Positions 1-5,399 of a stretch of DNA of 23,990 nucleotides are shown here, one piece after another (the first letter of the stretch is position 1; each line of letters begins with the position of its first letter). Source of the DNA: CAYYYG01 sp964591375. Its GTDB lineage: Bacteria > Patescibacteriota > Microgenomatia > UBA1406 > GWC2-37-13. The DNA lies in contig CAZQAU010000026.1 in NCBI GenBank assembly GCA_964591375.1, positions 1 through 23,990 of the forward strand. The letters run 5' to 3'. A program made the position numbers and the translations under genes. The notes beneath the pieces were generated by a model. The model saw nothing but the letters and a program-made list of their open reading frames with translations, made no database searches and was not told the DNA's origin.

Positions 1-8
1 AAAATGGG

Positions 9-42
9 GAAAGCAGTGGAAATCGGCATTAACACTGCTTTC
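9..42 (-). terminator. Terminator of array unit 1 (repeat copy 1)
   Basis: A 10-bp perfect stem (GAAAGCAGTG with CACTGCTTTC) encloses a 14-nt loop just downstream of the minus-strand gene ending at 53. The minus-strand RNA has only a weak U-tract after it (the sequence runs CCCCATTTT). The 49 bp at 9-57 are identical to 930-978. The loop on the minus RNA contains TGCCGATTTC, the exact complement of the element GAAATCGGCA in the unit 1 leader. The sequence AAGGTGCA on the minus strand (47-54) overlaps the stop codon. Confidence 0.75.
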
Positions 43-52
43 TTGTTGCACC

Positions 53-406
53 TTACTCTTCAGATAGTAGGTAGTATTCTATGCCGTGACGATCTTTGTG
101 TACAGTCACAGCTTGGAAAAAACGCATTACGTTCAGCGTCGCTTCGATGGCATCAGCGACCAGGGACATGGTGAAGATGGACTGCGGGTTGTAGTAAACC
201 AGTATGTCCATCATGCACATTGGTCGTTGCGCTGCGCGCATTACATCTGGTATCCGTGTAGCGAAATTCATGATAACACTGAAACGAATACACGCGATCA
301 GCAGGAATGCAGCCGTCGGATAACGCCACCAGTCATTGTGCCAGTTATGGTTGATACCAATCGGTATCAACCATAACAGATATGCATGGCGATACACAAA
401 CATCAT
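53..406 (-). CDS. Small two-TM array protein 6 (unit 1, distal gene)
   Basis: I do not recognise this 117-aa protein. It has hydrophobic segments near residues 8-20 and 31-48, then a soluble C-terminal half with an amphipathic helix and a terminal strand (EYYLLSEE). This layout matches the five other small proteins up to 2667. It belongs to their more divergent subgroup, which lacks the FPEE motif. It is the second gene of unit 1, 12 nt after the gene ending at 419. An SD (AGGAGAA) lies 6 nt before ATG 406; ATG 403 is an alternative. Its stop codon overlaps the 49-bp repeat that carries the terminator. Function unknown; the inner membrane is the likely site. Confidence 0.7.
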   Translation of the reverse strand: MMFVYRHAYLLWLIPIGINHNWHNDWWRYPTAAFLLIACIRFSVIMNFATRIPDVMRAAQRPMCMMDILVYYNPQSIFTMSLVADAIEATLNVMRFFQAVTVHKDRHGIEYYLLSEE

Positions 407-418
407 GAAAAATTCTCC

Positions 419-778
419 TTACGTGAGTTCAATCCTAGGTGGCGTTCCCTCAGATTGTTTGATCCAGCCAAGTTGGTAGGTAAATGTAGTCGCGATGTAG
501 AGGGCTTCCTCCGGAAAAAATACCGGTATGGTAGCGATATTTTCACACGCAACCAGCATTTCTTCGAATGTCATTGCGTAATATTCTTGTTTTAGCTGGG
601 CTTCAACAAGAGCTATCATCGAAAGACGCATAAAATACACGATTTCGAAGATGCTCAGGATTGAAAGCAAAGTGAAAAAAACAAGCGGTACTATCAGCAA
701 TTTCCATTGAAAATAGTATAGGCTGCCGATCAGGAGAAATACAACTAAAGGAGAAAAATTGAACAGAAACTTCTTCAT
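419..778 (-). CDS. Small two-TM array protein 5 (unit 1, first gene; FPEE subgroup)
   Basis: This is an unrecognised protein of about 119 aa. Two adjacent hydrophobic segments (about residues 8-25 and 28-52) are followed by a C-terminal domain containing AMTFEEML, a Cys, PVFFPEE and a closing LGWIKQ. The same marks (MT..E[LM], C, FPEE, W[IV]K) occur in the genes at 985 and 1745. The C-terminal pattern of helices ending in hydrophobic-W-I-K and then a strand resembles a winged helix, which is only a guess. I chose ATG 778 rather than an upstream start at 817, because the upstream stretch is the conserved non-coding leader and AAAAGGA sits about 10 nt before 778. Confidence 0.75.
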   Translation of the reverse strand: MKKFLFNFSPLVVFLLIGSLYYFQWKLLIVPLVFFTLLSILSIFEIVYFMRLSMIALVEAQLKQEYYAMTFEEMLVACENIATIPVFFPEEALYIATTFTYQLGWIKQSEGTPPRIELT

Positions 779-788
779 AGTAGTTGAT

Positions 789-897
789 CCTTTTTTTGCC
801 GATTTCAAGGTGCGCATTTACCCGCAAAACGGTACGAATAAATGATCTAGTATTATATCATAAAATACAGAAATATATGTTTTTGATATGTATGTTT
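789..897 (-). repeat. Leader/promoter repeat, copy 1 (unit 1)
   Basis: These 109 bp match 2121-2229 at 108 positions; the only difference is at 814 versus 2146. On the minus strand it holds a TATAAT (857 to 852), a small imperfect hairpin (834 to 819, TACC...GGTA), the element GCACCTT (813 to 807), the element GAAATCGGCA (806 to 797) and the start of the SD AAAAGGA. Homology stops at both edges, before the start codon and upstream of the promoter, so only the control region is conserved. GAAATCGGCA is complementary to the loop of the terminator at 9-42. CCTT could pair with AAGG of the SD. Confidence 0.85.
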
Positions 898-927
898 GAG
901 AGTAATGTATGAGGAAGAAAAAGAATT

Positions 928-965
928 AAGAAAGCAGTGGAAATCGGCATTAACACTGCTTTCTT
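928..965 (-). terminator. Terminator of array unit 2 (repeat copy 2)
   Basis: A 12-bp stem (AAGAAAGCAGTG with CACTGCTTTCTT) has the same 14-nt loop as the hairpin at 9-42. On the minus strand it is followed by a pyrimidine-rich run ending in TTTTTCTTCC, as expected of an intrinsic terminator. The 49-bp block 930-978 is an exact copy of 9-57. The loop carries TGCCGATTTC and the flank AAGGTGCA (975 to 968), both complementary to the unit 2 leader at 2129-2146. Confidence 0.8.
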
Positions 966-984
966 GTTGCACCTTACTTAATTC

Positions 985-1368
985 TTAGTTCCATCTTCGG
1001 GGGCGATTGCGCCAATAAACCTCATAGCGCAAAGGATCACTTTCTACTGGCTTTATCCAGCAAATTTTGCAAAGCCATTTAATCGCGGTGGTGAGTGTCT
1101 CTTCAGGGAACATTAACGGGATACGCATACGCTTTTGACATTTATGAAGTAATTCATTGAATGTCAGTGCGCCTCCGAAGAAATAATGCTCCACTTCCGC
1201 CAACACCAGCATGGAAATATGCATCGTGTAGATGACGCTAACAATCCAGAGCATCATCATGAGAAAAAAGAACGATACGGGAAGCAGTAAAACTGTCCAT
1301 TTGAGCAGCAAGAATGCTATCAAAGCCAATGCTGTCCAAACGACGGAAAAACGGTAAATAATAGTCAT
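985..1368 (-). CDS. Small two-TM array protein 4 (unit 2, third gene; FPEE subgroup)
   Basis: This is an unrecognised 127-aa protein. Two long hydrophobic stretches (about 8-32 and 33-55) precede a cytoplasm-sized tail with LTFNELLHKC, IPLMFPEETL, a WIKP turn and a final strand. The tail ends in a basic stretch (RNRPRRWN) not seen in the paralogues. It lies 2 nt after the stop of the upstream gene, with the SD AAGGAG placed inside that gene's last codons, so translation is probably coupled. It is the last gene of unit 2; the terminator repeat begins a few bases after its TAA. Function unknown. Confidence 0.75.
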   Translation of the reverse strand: MTIIYRFSVVWTALALIAFLLLKWTVLLLPVSFFFLMMMLWIVSVIYTMHISMLVLAEVEHYFFGGALTFNELLHKCQKRMRIPLMFPEETLTTAIKWLCKICWIKPVESDPLRYEVYWRNRPRRWN

Positions 1369-1370
1369 TG

Positions 1371-1748
1371 TTATTTCTCCTTCAGGACATAAGCTTCAAC
1401 ACCGGTATAGTACACGACATCGATTTTATTCCACCAGATAAGAATATCAAGAGCAACATCTAGTGCATCGCCGTGTAATGCCAAACGGACTGGGGATTTC
1501 GAAAGGGTCGGATCATGCAGTAGCAACTGAGAGAAAGAAACGGGATTACTCTCATAGATCAATATTTTTTTAATGCATGACTGATTGAAAAAAATGAGCG
1601 CCCAACGGAATCCCACCACAAAAAGTAGAATTAGAAACGTCGTTTGTATTGCTTGCGAGCGGGTGATTATGAACAATACAAAGACACCGATAAGAAGCCA
1701 GTGGGACCATTGGTATAGCTTCATTAATACTTTGGAAAACATCGTCAT
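1371..1748 (-). CDS. Small two-TM array protein 3 (unit 2, second gene)
   Basis: This is an unrecognised 125-aa protein with two hydrophobic segments (about 15-31 and 35-55) and a soluble tail. It lacks the FPEE motif but keeps the general plan: a helix containing SFSQLL, then a helix with ALDVALDIL, a turn (WWNKIDVV) and a terminal strand (AYVLKEK). Its start overlaps the preceding stop by 4 nt (ATGA). The SD-like AAAGGA lies in the end of the upstream gene. A second ATG at 1742 is possible. It belongs with the genes at 53 and 2299 as the divergent subgroup. Confidence 0.7.
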   Translation of the reverse strand: MTMFSKVLMKLYQWSHWLLIGVFVLFIITRSQAIQTTFLILLFVVGFRWALIFFNQSCIKKILIYESNPVSFSQLLLHDPTLSKSPVRLALHGDALDVALDILIWWNKIDVVYYTGVEAYVLKEK

Positions 1749-2113
1749 TGTCCTTTCAGCGTGTATGTTACAGGGTTTGTCTTATGTTTTTTTACCCACT
1801 GAAACAATTGGAGCCAGGACAAAGCCTGTTCCATTGTTTCCTCTGGAAAGATTGGTTTTATCAGCATATGCGGAGTACATTCTTCGATGAGCTCATCAAG
1901 CGTCATTGCGTCATCTATTTTGTCAGTTGCTTTCTGCAGTACTTCATATGCAAAAAAGTAGAACTGTACAATTTCAATGATCTGCAACAAAACAATAACA
2001 CTCAGAATCGCTAATGGCACTTGCATAGTTCGAAGTTCTGTAAACGAATATGCCATTAATAAACTTACTTCACAGATAACCAGCAGGTGGTATAGAGTCT
2101 TCTTAAAGTTCAT
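1745..2113 (-). CDS. Small two-TM array protein 2 (unit 2, first gene; FPEE subgroup)
   Basis: This is an unrecognised 122-aa protein with two hydrophobic segments (about 8-22 and 31-53). Its tail contains AMTLDELIEEC, KPIFPEET, WLQLFQWVK and a final strand (VTYTL). Compared by eye with the product of 419-778, the tails share AMT..E, Cys, FPEE and W[IV]K but little else, although the DNA just upstream of both genes is almost identical. I chose ATG 2113 because AAAAGGA lies about 6 nt before it and because an extension to 2149 would translate the conserved leader. It is the first gene of a three-gene unit. Confidence 0.75.
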   Translation of the reverse strand: MNFKKTLYHLLVICEVSLLMAYSFTELRTMQVPLAILSVIVLLQIIEIVQFYFFAYEVLQKATDKIDDAMTLDELIEECTPHMLIKPIFPEETMEQALSWLQLFQWVKKHKTNPVTYTLKGQ

Positions 2114-2120
2114 GGTTTTT

Positions 2121-2229
2121 CCTTTTTTTGCCGATTTCAAGGTGCACATTTACCCGCAAAACGGTACGAATAAATGATCTAGTATTATATCATAAAATAC
2201 AGAAATATATGTTTTTGATATGTATGTTT
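2121..2229 (-). repeat. Leader/promoter repeat, copy 2 (unit 2)
   Basis: This is the second copy of the 109-bp control region (108 of 109 identical to 789-897). Minus-strand order: TATAAT (2189 to 2184), weak hairpin (2166 to 2151), TGCACCTT (2146 to 2139), GAAATCGGCA (2138 to 2129), then an A-rich run into the SD. In this copy the first element has 8 bp of complementarity with AAGGTGCA near the unit 2 terminator (975 to 968). The second element has 10 bp with the terminator loop. Confidence 0.85.
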
Positions 2230-2263
2230 TAGGTTGAAATATGTATGTATATGGAGTGTGGGG

Positions 2264-2292
2264 AGAGCAGTGAGATCGGCGATCACTGCTCT
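2264..2292 (-). terminator. Terminator of array unit 3
   Basis: A 10-bp perfect stem (AGAGCAGTGA with TCACTGCTCT) encloses a 9-nt loop, starting directly after the stop codon of the gene at 2299. The stem core GCAGTG is shared with the other two array terminators, but the sequence is otherwise different. The minus-strand loop contains GCCGATC, complementary to GATCGGC in this unit's leader (2694 to 2688). There is little U-tract, so termination efficiency is uncertain. Confidence 0.7.
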
Positions 2293-2298
2293 TTATAA

Positions 2299-2667
2299 TC
2301 AGACTAACTGATAAAAACGGGCTATCCCGACGGGTGTTTCTCTGATGTGTCCTGACGATACCAGCAGAGAAAGTGATAGTTTAAAGGTCTCTCTGATGAG
2401 TCTGGTTCCAATAGGAAAGGGACCAACTTCCTCAAACAGTCGTCCTTCGGGATAGATCATTGAATTTGCTTGTAATGACAAGTGCCGCATGACACGCAGC
2501 GTTTTGTGTGCCAGCAGAACTGTCATTACCAGTTGAAACAAGTATAGGCAAAATGCGATCGTTCCAAGGTACCAAAAAAACATTTGCTGAGTGAGTAAAT
2601 GGAGTATGCCAAAAATCACGGGGCTAATCCACCATTTACGATACACGTAAGAGAATATTGTATCCAT
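2299..2667 (-). CDS. Small two-TM array protein 1 (single-gene unit 3)
   Basis: This is an unrecognised 122-aa protein. Hydrophobic segments at about 13-27 and 30-52 are followed by a soluble tail with YPEGRLF, a helix (LIRETFKLSLSLLVSSG) and a turn plus strand (HIRETPVGIARFYQLV). The tail again resembles the end of a winged-helix fold, which is unproven. It is the only gene of its unit, with its own promoter, structured leader and terminator. The start at 2667 is supported by the SD AGGAGA 6 nt upstream. The next gene (trxB) is divergent. Confidence 0.72.
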   Translation of the reverse strand: MDTIFSYVYRKWWISPVIFGILHLLTQQMFFWYLGTIAFCLYLFQLVMTVLLAHKTLRVMRHLSLQANSMIYPEGRLFEEVGPFPIGTRLIRETFKLSLSLLVSSGHIRETPVGIARFYQLV

Positions 2668-2673
2668 GCTATC

Positions 2674-2749
2674 TCCTGATTTGATATGCCGATCGGAAAG
2701 GTGCGTTCAAATACTTAAGACTCTATAAGCATTTGAATCTGAAATTATA
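2674..2749 (-). promoter_or_regulatory. Promoter and structured leader of array unit 3
   Basis: On the minus strand a TATAAT (2749 to 2744) would place the RNA 5' end near 2737. A 12-bp stem (TTCAAATGCTTA with TAAGTATTTGAA, 2737 to 2706) would then start the transcript. The stem holds only on the minus-strand RNA, where the one imperfect pair is a G-U. It is followed by CGCACCTTT (2705 to 2697), by CCGATCGGC, and by the SD AGGAGA. GCACCTT starts 39 nt after the TATAAT, against 38 nt in the other two units. Apart from this motif and GATCGGC there is little identity with the 109-bp repeat. Confidence 0.7.
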
Positions 2750-2778
2750 CCATTCCTCCCCTCATAAATATTTTTTCT

Positions 2779-2806
2779 TGCATATTGAGAGCATTTCCGG
2801 TATAAA
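2779..2806 (+). promoter_or_regulatory. Promoter of trxB
   Basis: TTGCAT at 2779-2784 and TATAAA at 2801-2806 are separated by 16 bp, a good sigma-70-like pair. The predicted RNA start (about 2813) lies only a few bases before ATG 2818, so the mRNA is leaderless or nearly so. No SD is visible. Confidence 0.6.
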
Positions 2807-2817
2807 TAATGTGCTCT

Positions 2818-3801
2818 ATGAACACAACTATTGAAAACGTTATCATCATTGGTGGTGGACCAGCTGGCTTATCGGCGGCGATTTATAATGCGCGTGCCGG
2901 ATTGAATCCGCTTGTATTTGCCGGCTCTCCTCCGGGTGGGCAGCTGACTCTGACAACTGAAGTAGAAAATTTTCCTGGGTATGAACAGATTATGGGCCCG
3001 GATTTGATACTGAAAATGCGCAAACATGCAGAAAAATTCGGCACCAGAATTCTCGATCAAAACATCACTCAAGTTAATTTTTCTGCCGCTCCATTGACGG
3101 TCTCTACATATGAAAAAACATATCAGGCAAAAACAGTGTTAATCACAACAGGAGCCAAAGCCTTATGGCTCGGTTTGGAATCGGAAACACGCCTGCGCGG
3201 TAAAGGAGTATCTGCCTGTGCAACTTGTGACGGCTTTTTCTTCCGCAATAAAGTCGTTGGTGTGGTGGGTGGAGGCGATACAGCCATGGAAGAAGCCCTA
3301 ACGCTTACCAAATTTGCCAGCAAAGTATATCTGATCCACAGACGCGATACATTCCGTGCCTCAAAAATCATGCAGGAGCGGGTCAAAAATCATCCCAAAA
3401 TAGAGCTTATTTTGAATATGGGAATAACGGAGGTGATGGGAACGATGAAAGTGGAAGGTGTCAAACTTCAGTCAACAGTAGATAAAGAAACTCGGACACT
3501 GGAGGTTGGTGGTTTATTTATCGCAATTGGTCATAAACCAGATACAGAATTATTTAAAGGTCAGATTGAGTTGGATGAAAAAGGATATATTTTAACTACT
3601 CAGGAAAAATTACTGCGGATTGCCCGGGGCACACTTCCCTCAAATAAAAAAGATGAGTTTCCGGAATTTAATACGGCTACTAATATGCCCGGTGTATTTG
3701 CCGCCGGCGACTGCGTGGATCATTTGTATCGTCAGGCAATCACGGCTGCGGGAATGGGTGTTGCTGCGGCACTAGATGTCGAAAGATATCTAGCGATATG
3801 A
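2818..3801 (+). CDS. trxB: Thioredoxin reductase
   Basis: This cytosolic flavoenzyme transfers electrons from NADPH through FAD and a redox disulfide to thioredoxin. Visible marks are the FAD-binding GGGPAGL near the N-terminus, the redox-active CATC (C134/C137), the NADPH-binding GGGDTAMEEA, the conserved HRRDTFRAS and the second FAD motif PGVFAAGDC followed by YRQAITAAGMG. The 327-aa length is slightly above the usual 310-320. The extra residues lie at about 260-285, just before PGVFAAGD, in a charged stretch. I chose ATG 2818 (MNTTIEN) rather than 2809, because 2809 would lie between the -10 box and the predicted RNA start. No thioredoxin gene is seen in the window. Confidence 0.96.
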   Translation: MNTTIENVIIIGGGPAGLSAAIYNARAGLNPLVFAGSPPGGQLTLTTEVENFPGYEQIMGPDLILKMRKHAEKFGTRILDQNITQVNFSAAPLTVSTYEKTYQAKTVLITTGAKALWLGLESETRLRGKGVSACATCDGFFFRNKVVGVVGGGDTAMEEALTLTKFASKVYLIHRRDTFRASKIMQERVKNHPKIELILNMGITEVMGTMKVEGVKLQSTVDKETRTLEVGGLFIAIGHKPDTELFKGQIELDEKGYILTTQEKLLRIARGTLPSNKKDEFPEFNTATNMPGVFAAGDCVDHLYRQAITAAGMGVAAALDVERYLAI

Positions 3802-3807
3802 TATAAT
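3802..3807 (+). promoter_or_regulatory. -10 box of a leaderless gene
   Basis: TATAAT ends 6 nt before ATG 3814, inside the gap of 12 bases after the trxB stop. The predicted RNA start coincides with the start codon. Confidence 0.6.
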
Positions 3808-3813
3808 ATCTCC

Positions 3814-4353
3814 ATGTCAATAACCTCCGAAAATGGCCGTTCTCGATTAAATAATGCCAGAGAAACAACAGTTTCCCGAATCGATCAGCGTAAAGCATTT
3901 GATACCGCAGTTTTGGGTATGCAAGTATACCTTCATGAAAAGATACAGACATATCCTCGATATTATGATGTAATCAGCTTATTAGCTGCGTATCATCGAC
4001 GGGATGATACTTGTTCTGAGTTATATGCACTTGCTGCGATTCAACAAAGAAGACCATTTTCCTATACGGAGAAAGAACAGTATGACTGGCTGAGTAGAAT
4101 ACATGAAGAAGCTAGGACGAATATAAGGATAATAAATGACACACTTCCTAATGAAACATTGCAGGAATTAAGTACCTTACGAACTCAGCTGGAAATAGGA
4201 GCGCGTGAGTTTATTCTTAAAGGGCGGGGTTTTACCACAAATCGTCCTCCTAGTGATCTTACAGAAGAATCACAGTACCGCCGTTTAGTTGCAGTGGGTA
4301 CAGAGATTGCATTGCAGAATGCTCCGATGATTTATCCTATTCCTATTGAATAA
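3814..4353 (+). CDS. Hypothetical protein, soluble and helical (179 aa)
   Basis: I do not recognise this protein. It has no signal peptide or membrane segment and is rich in charged and helical residues, with mid-protein stretches such as EKEQYDWLSRIHEEA and LSTLRTQLEIGAREF. The C-terminus ends in a Pro/Ile-rich tail (APMIYPIPIE). It begins 12 nt after trxB but has its own TATAAT and no SD, so it is probably translated from a leaderless mRNA. A cytoplasmic location is likely. The context gives no role. Confidence 0.7.
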   Translation: MSITSENGRSRLNNARETTVSRIDQRKAFDTAVLGMQVYLHEKIQTYPRYYDVISLLAAYHRRDDTCSELYALAAIQQRRPFSYTEKEQYDWLSRIHEEARTNIRIINDTLPNETLQELSTLRTQLEIGAREFILKGRGFTTNRPPSDLTEESQYRRLVAVGTEIALQNAPMIYPIPIE

Positions 4354-4384
4354 GTCATTTAATTAAAAAGTATTTTCCACAGTA

Positions 4385-4552
4385 TTGTAAATGCGTATCT
4401 AATGTGTATAATATAGCCTATAGTTGGGTCATTTTTCTTTCTGAGAATTCGGAACAGAGGACTGACGCACCTTTAAAATCTACGTGACTTAAGACCTAAT
4501 GGCGTAATCAATCTACTGTAACTTCTCTATGCATAGCAAAGGAAAACTTCTC
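4385..4552 (+). promoter_or_regulatory. Promoter and long structured leader of the exported-protein gene
   Basis: TTGTAA (4385-4390) and TATAAT (4407-4412) have a 16-bp spacer and start a leader of roughly 130 nt. Features in order: a 6-bp imperfect hairpin (4438-4460), ACGCACCTTT (4465-4474), TCTACGTGACT (4479-4489), TGGCG (4500-4504) and the SD AAAGGA (4538-4543). The 10 bases ACGCACCTTT also occur in the unit 3 array leader. TCTACGTGACT is a perfect reverse complement of 5258-5268 after the stop codon. CCTTT (4470-4474) could pair with AAAGG of the SD. Confidence 0.6.
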
Positions 4553-5248
4553 ATGCAACATGTTAAACGATTCGTTTTGCCGGCGATGCTTGTCCTCATC
4601 ATTGTGAGCACTATCATGATGATCATGAAGATGATGGCGAAAGCTGCCGATGATGTTCCGATGGCACCCGCCGGAATGATTTCCGTTGAAGACGGCCAGC
4701 AGATGTATGATATTGGTCAACCTGTCGTGCCTGTTGTTCTTAATGGGTCATTGGTGGGGTGGGTTACTGCCCAACAAGCGCAGGCTTATAATGCCTGCGC
4801 GGGTGGCACCACCAACCTATCTGATGTGGAAACTCAACAACATGTTGATATCCCTTTGGAAGCGATCACGTTCTGGCAGGCCAGCCGTCCTTGTTTGTTT
4901 GACCCCCATGTTTTGACTGGTGGTAGCGGTAAAGTTACCGACTTTGGCGGCGTTTGGTTTAACCGGAGCTACTGCAGCGCGGTACCTACGAATGACTGGA
5001 GCTGCACCGTACTGGTTTCGGACCAAACTGCGCGGTTCAACCCACTCACTATTTACGTCGCGTCTCCGGCAGTTGAGACATACACCGTGACACTGTCCCT
5101 TGAGCGGGCGGATTTGACGGATAATGCTACTATCGACGTTAAAAAATGGACGACGCCATATGCACTGTATCTGCCCAATATTCAGAAATTCAGCAATAGC
5201 TTTTCTAGTGCAGCCAATCTGACCACCACTCTGGTGGTCACCCAGTAA
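4553..5248 (+). CDS. Exported or membrane-anchored hypothetical protein (about 231 aa)
   Basis: I do not recognise this protein. A basic start (QHVKRF) and a long hydrophobic segment (about residues 7-26) followed by AKAADD suggest a signal peptide or N-terminal anchor. The rest is polar, beta-rich in appearance, and has four Cys residues (in NACAGG, RPCLFD, SYCSAV and WSCTVL) that could form extracytoplasmic disulfides. I chose ATG 4553 over ATG 4529 because an AAAGGA lies 9 nt before it. Base composition is richer in G+C than in neighbouring genes, compatible with high expression or a different origin. The gene stands alone with a long leader and a strong 3' hairpin. Confidence 0.75.
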   Translation: MQHVKRFVLPAMLVLIIVSTIMMIMKMMAKAADDVPMAPAGMISVEDGQQMYDIGQPVVPVVLNGSLVGWVTAQQAQAYNACAGGTTNLSDVETQQHVDIPLEAITFWQASRPCLFDPHVLTGGSGKVTDFGGVWFNRSYCSAVPTNDWSCTVLVSDQTARFNPLTIYVASPAVETYTVTLSLERADLTDNATIDVKKWTTPYALYLPNIQKFSNSFSSAANLTTTLVVTQ

Positions 5249-5270
5249 TACTTGAATAGTCACGTAGAAT

Positions 5271-5303
5271 GTGCCGTCGGCAAAGCGCCAATGCTGGCGG
5301 CAC
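5271..5303 (+). terminator. Strong 3' hairpin after the exported-protein gene
   Basis: An 11-bp stem (GTGCCGTCGGC with GCTGGCGGCAC, two G-U pairs) encloses the 11-nt loop AAAGCGCCAAT. It lies 22 nt after the stop codon at 5248. No U-tract follows, so it may protect the mRNA end rather than terminate alone. The loop holds CGCCA, complementary to TGGCG in the leader; this is only 5 bp and could be chance. Just before the hairpin lies AGTCACGTAGA (5258-5268), the 11-bp complement of the leader. Confidence 0.65.
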
Positions 5304-5358
5304 AACTACAATTACAATAATCTGTTAGATTTATCACACAAATTCCGTACAAAGTATG

Positions 5359-5396
5359 TATAATGAATTCGTTATATGATACTGTATGCATAAAAT
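5359..5396 (+). promoter_or_regulatory. Promoter region of glutamate dehydrogenase
   Basis: Three AT-rich hexamers could serve as -10 boxes: TATAAT (5359-5364), TATGAT (5375-5380) and TAAAAT (5391-5396). I cannot choose between them. None leaves room for an SD-led leader of normal form, and no SD is visible before ATG 5400. Confidence 0.35.
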
Positions 5397-5399
5397 TCT

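Noticed and set aside
779..817. Longer start of the array gene (and likewise 2114-2149)
   Set aside because: The added residues are encoded by the 109-bp leader repeat, and both genes have an SD at the shorter start.
9..2229. Inverted repeats flanking array units, read as transposon or MITE ends
   Set aside because: The two complementary elements occur in the same order at both ends rather than mirrored, no transposase or target-site duplication is seen, and the elements coincide with a leader and a terminator.
1..2750. Integron-like cassette array
   Set aside because: No integrase and no attC-type core sites; the repeats are promoters and terminators, and all genes belong to one loose family.
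2809..2817. Upstream trxB start at ATG 2809
   Set aside because: It lies between the -10 box and the predicted RNA start; ATG 2818 gives the normal TrxB N-terminus.
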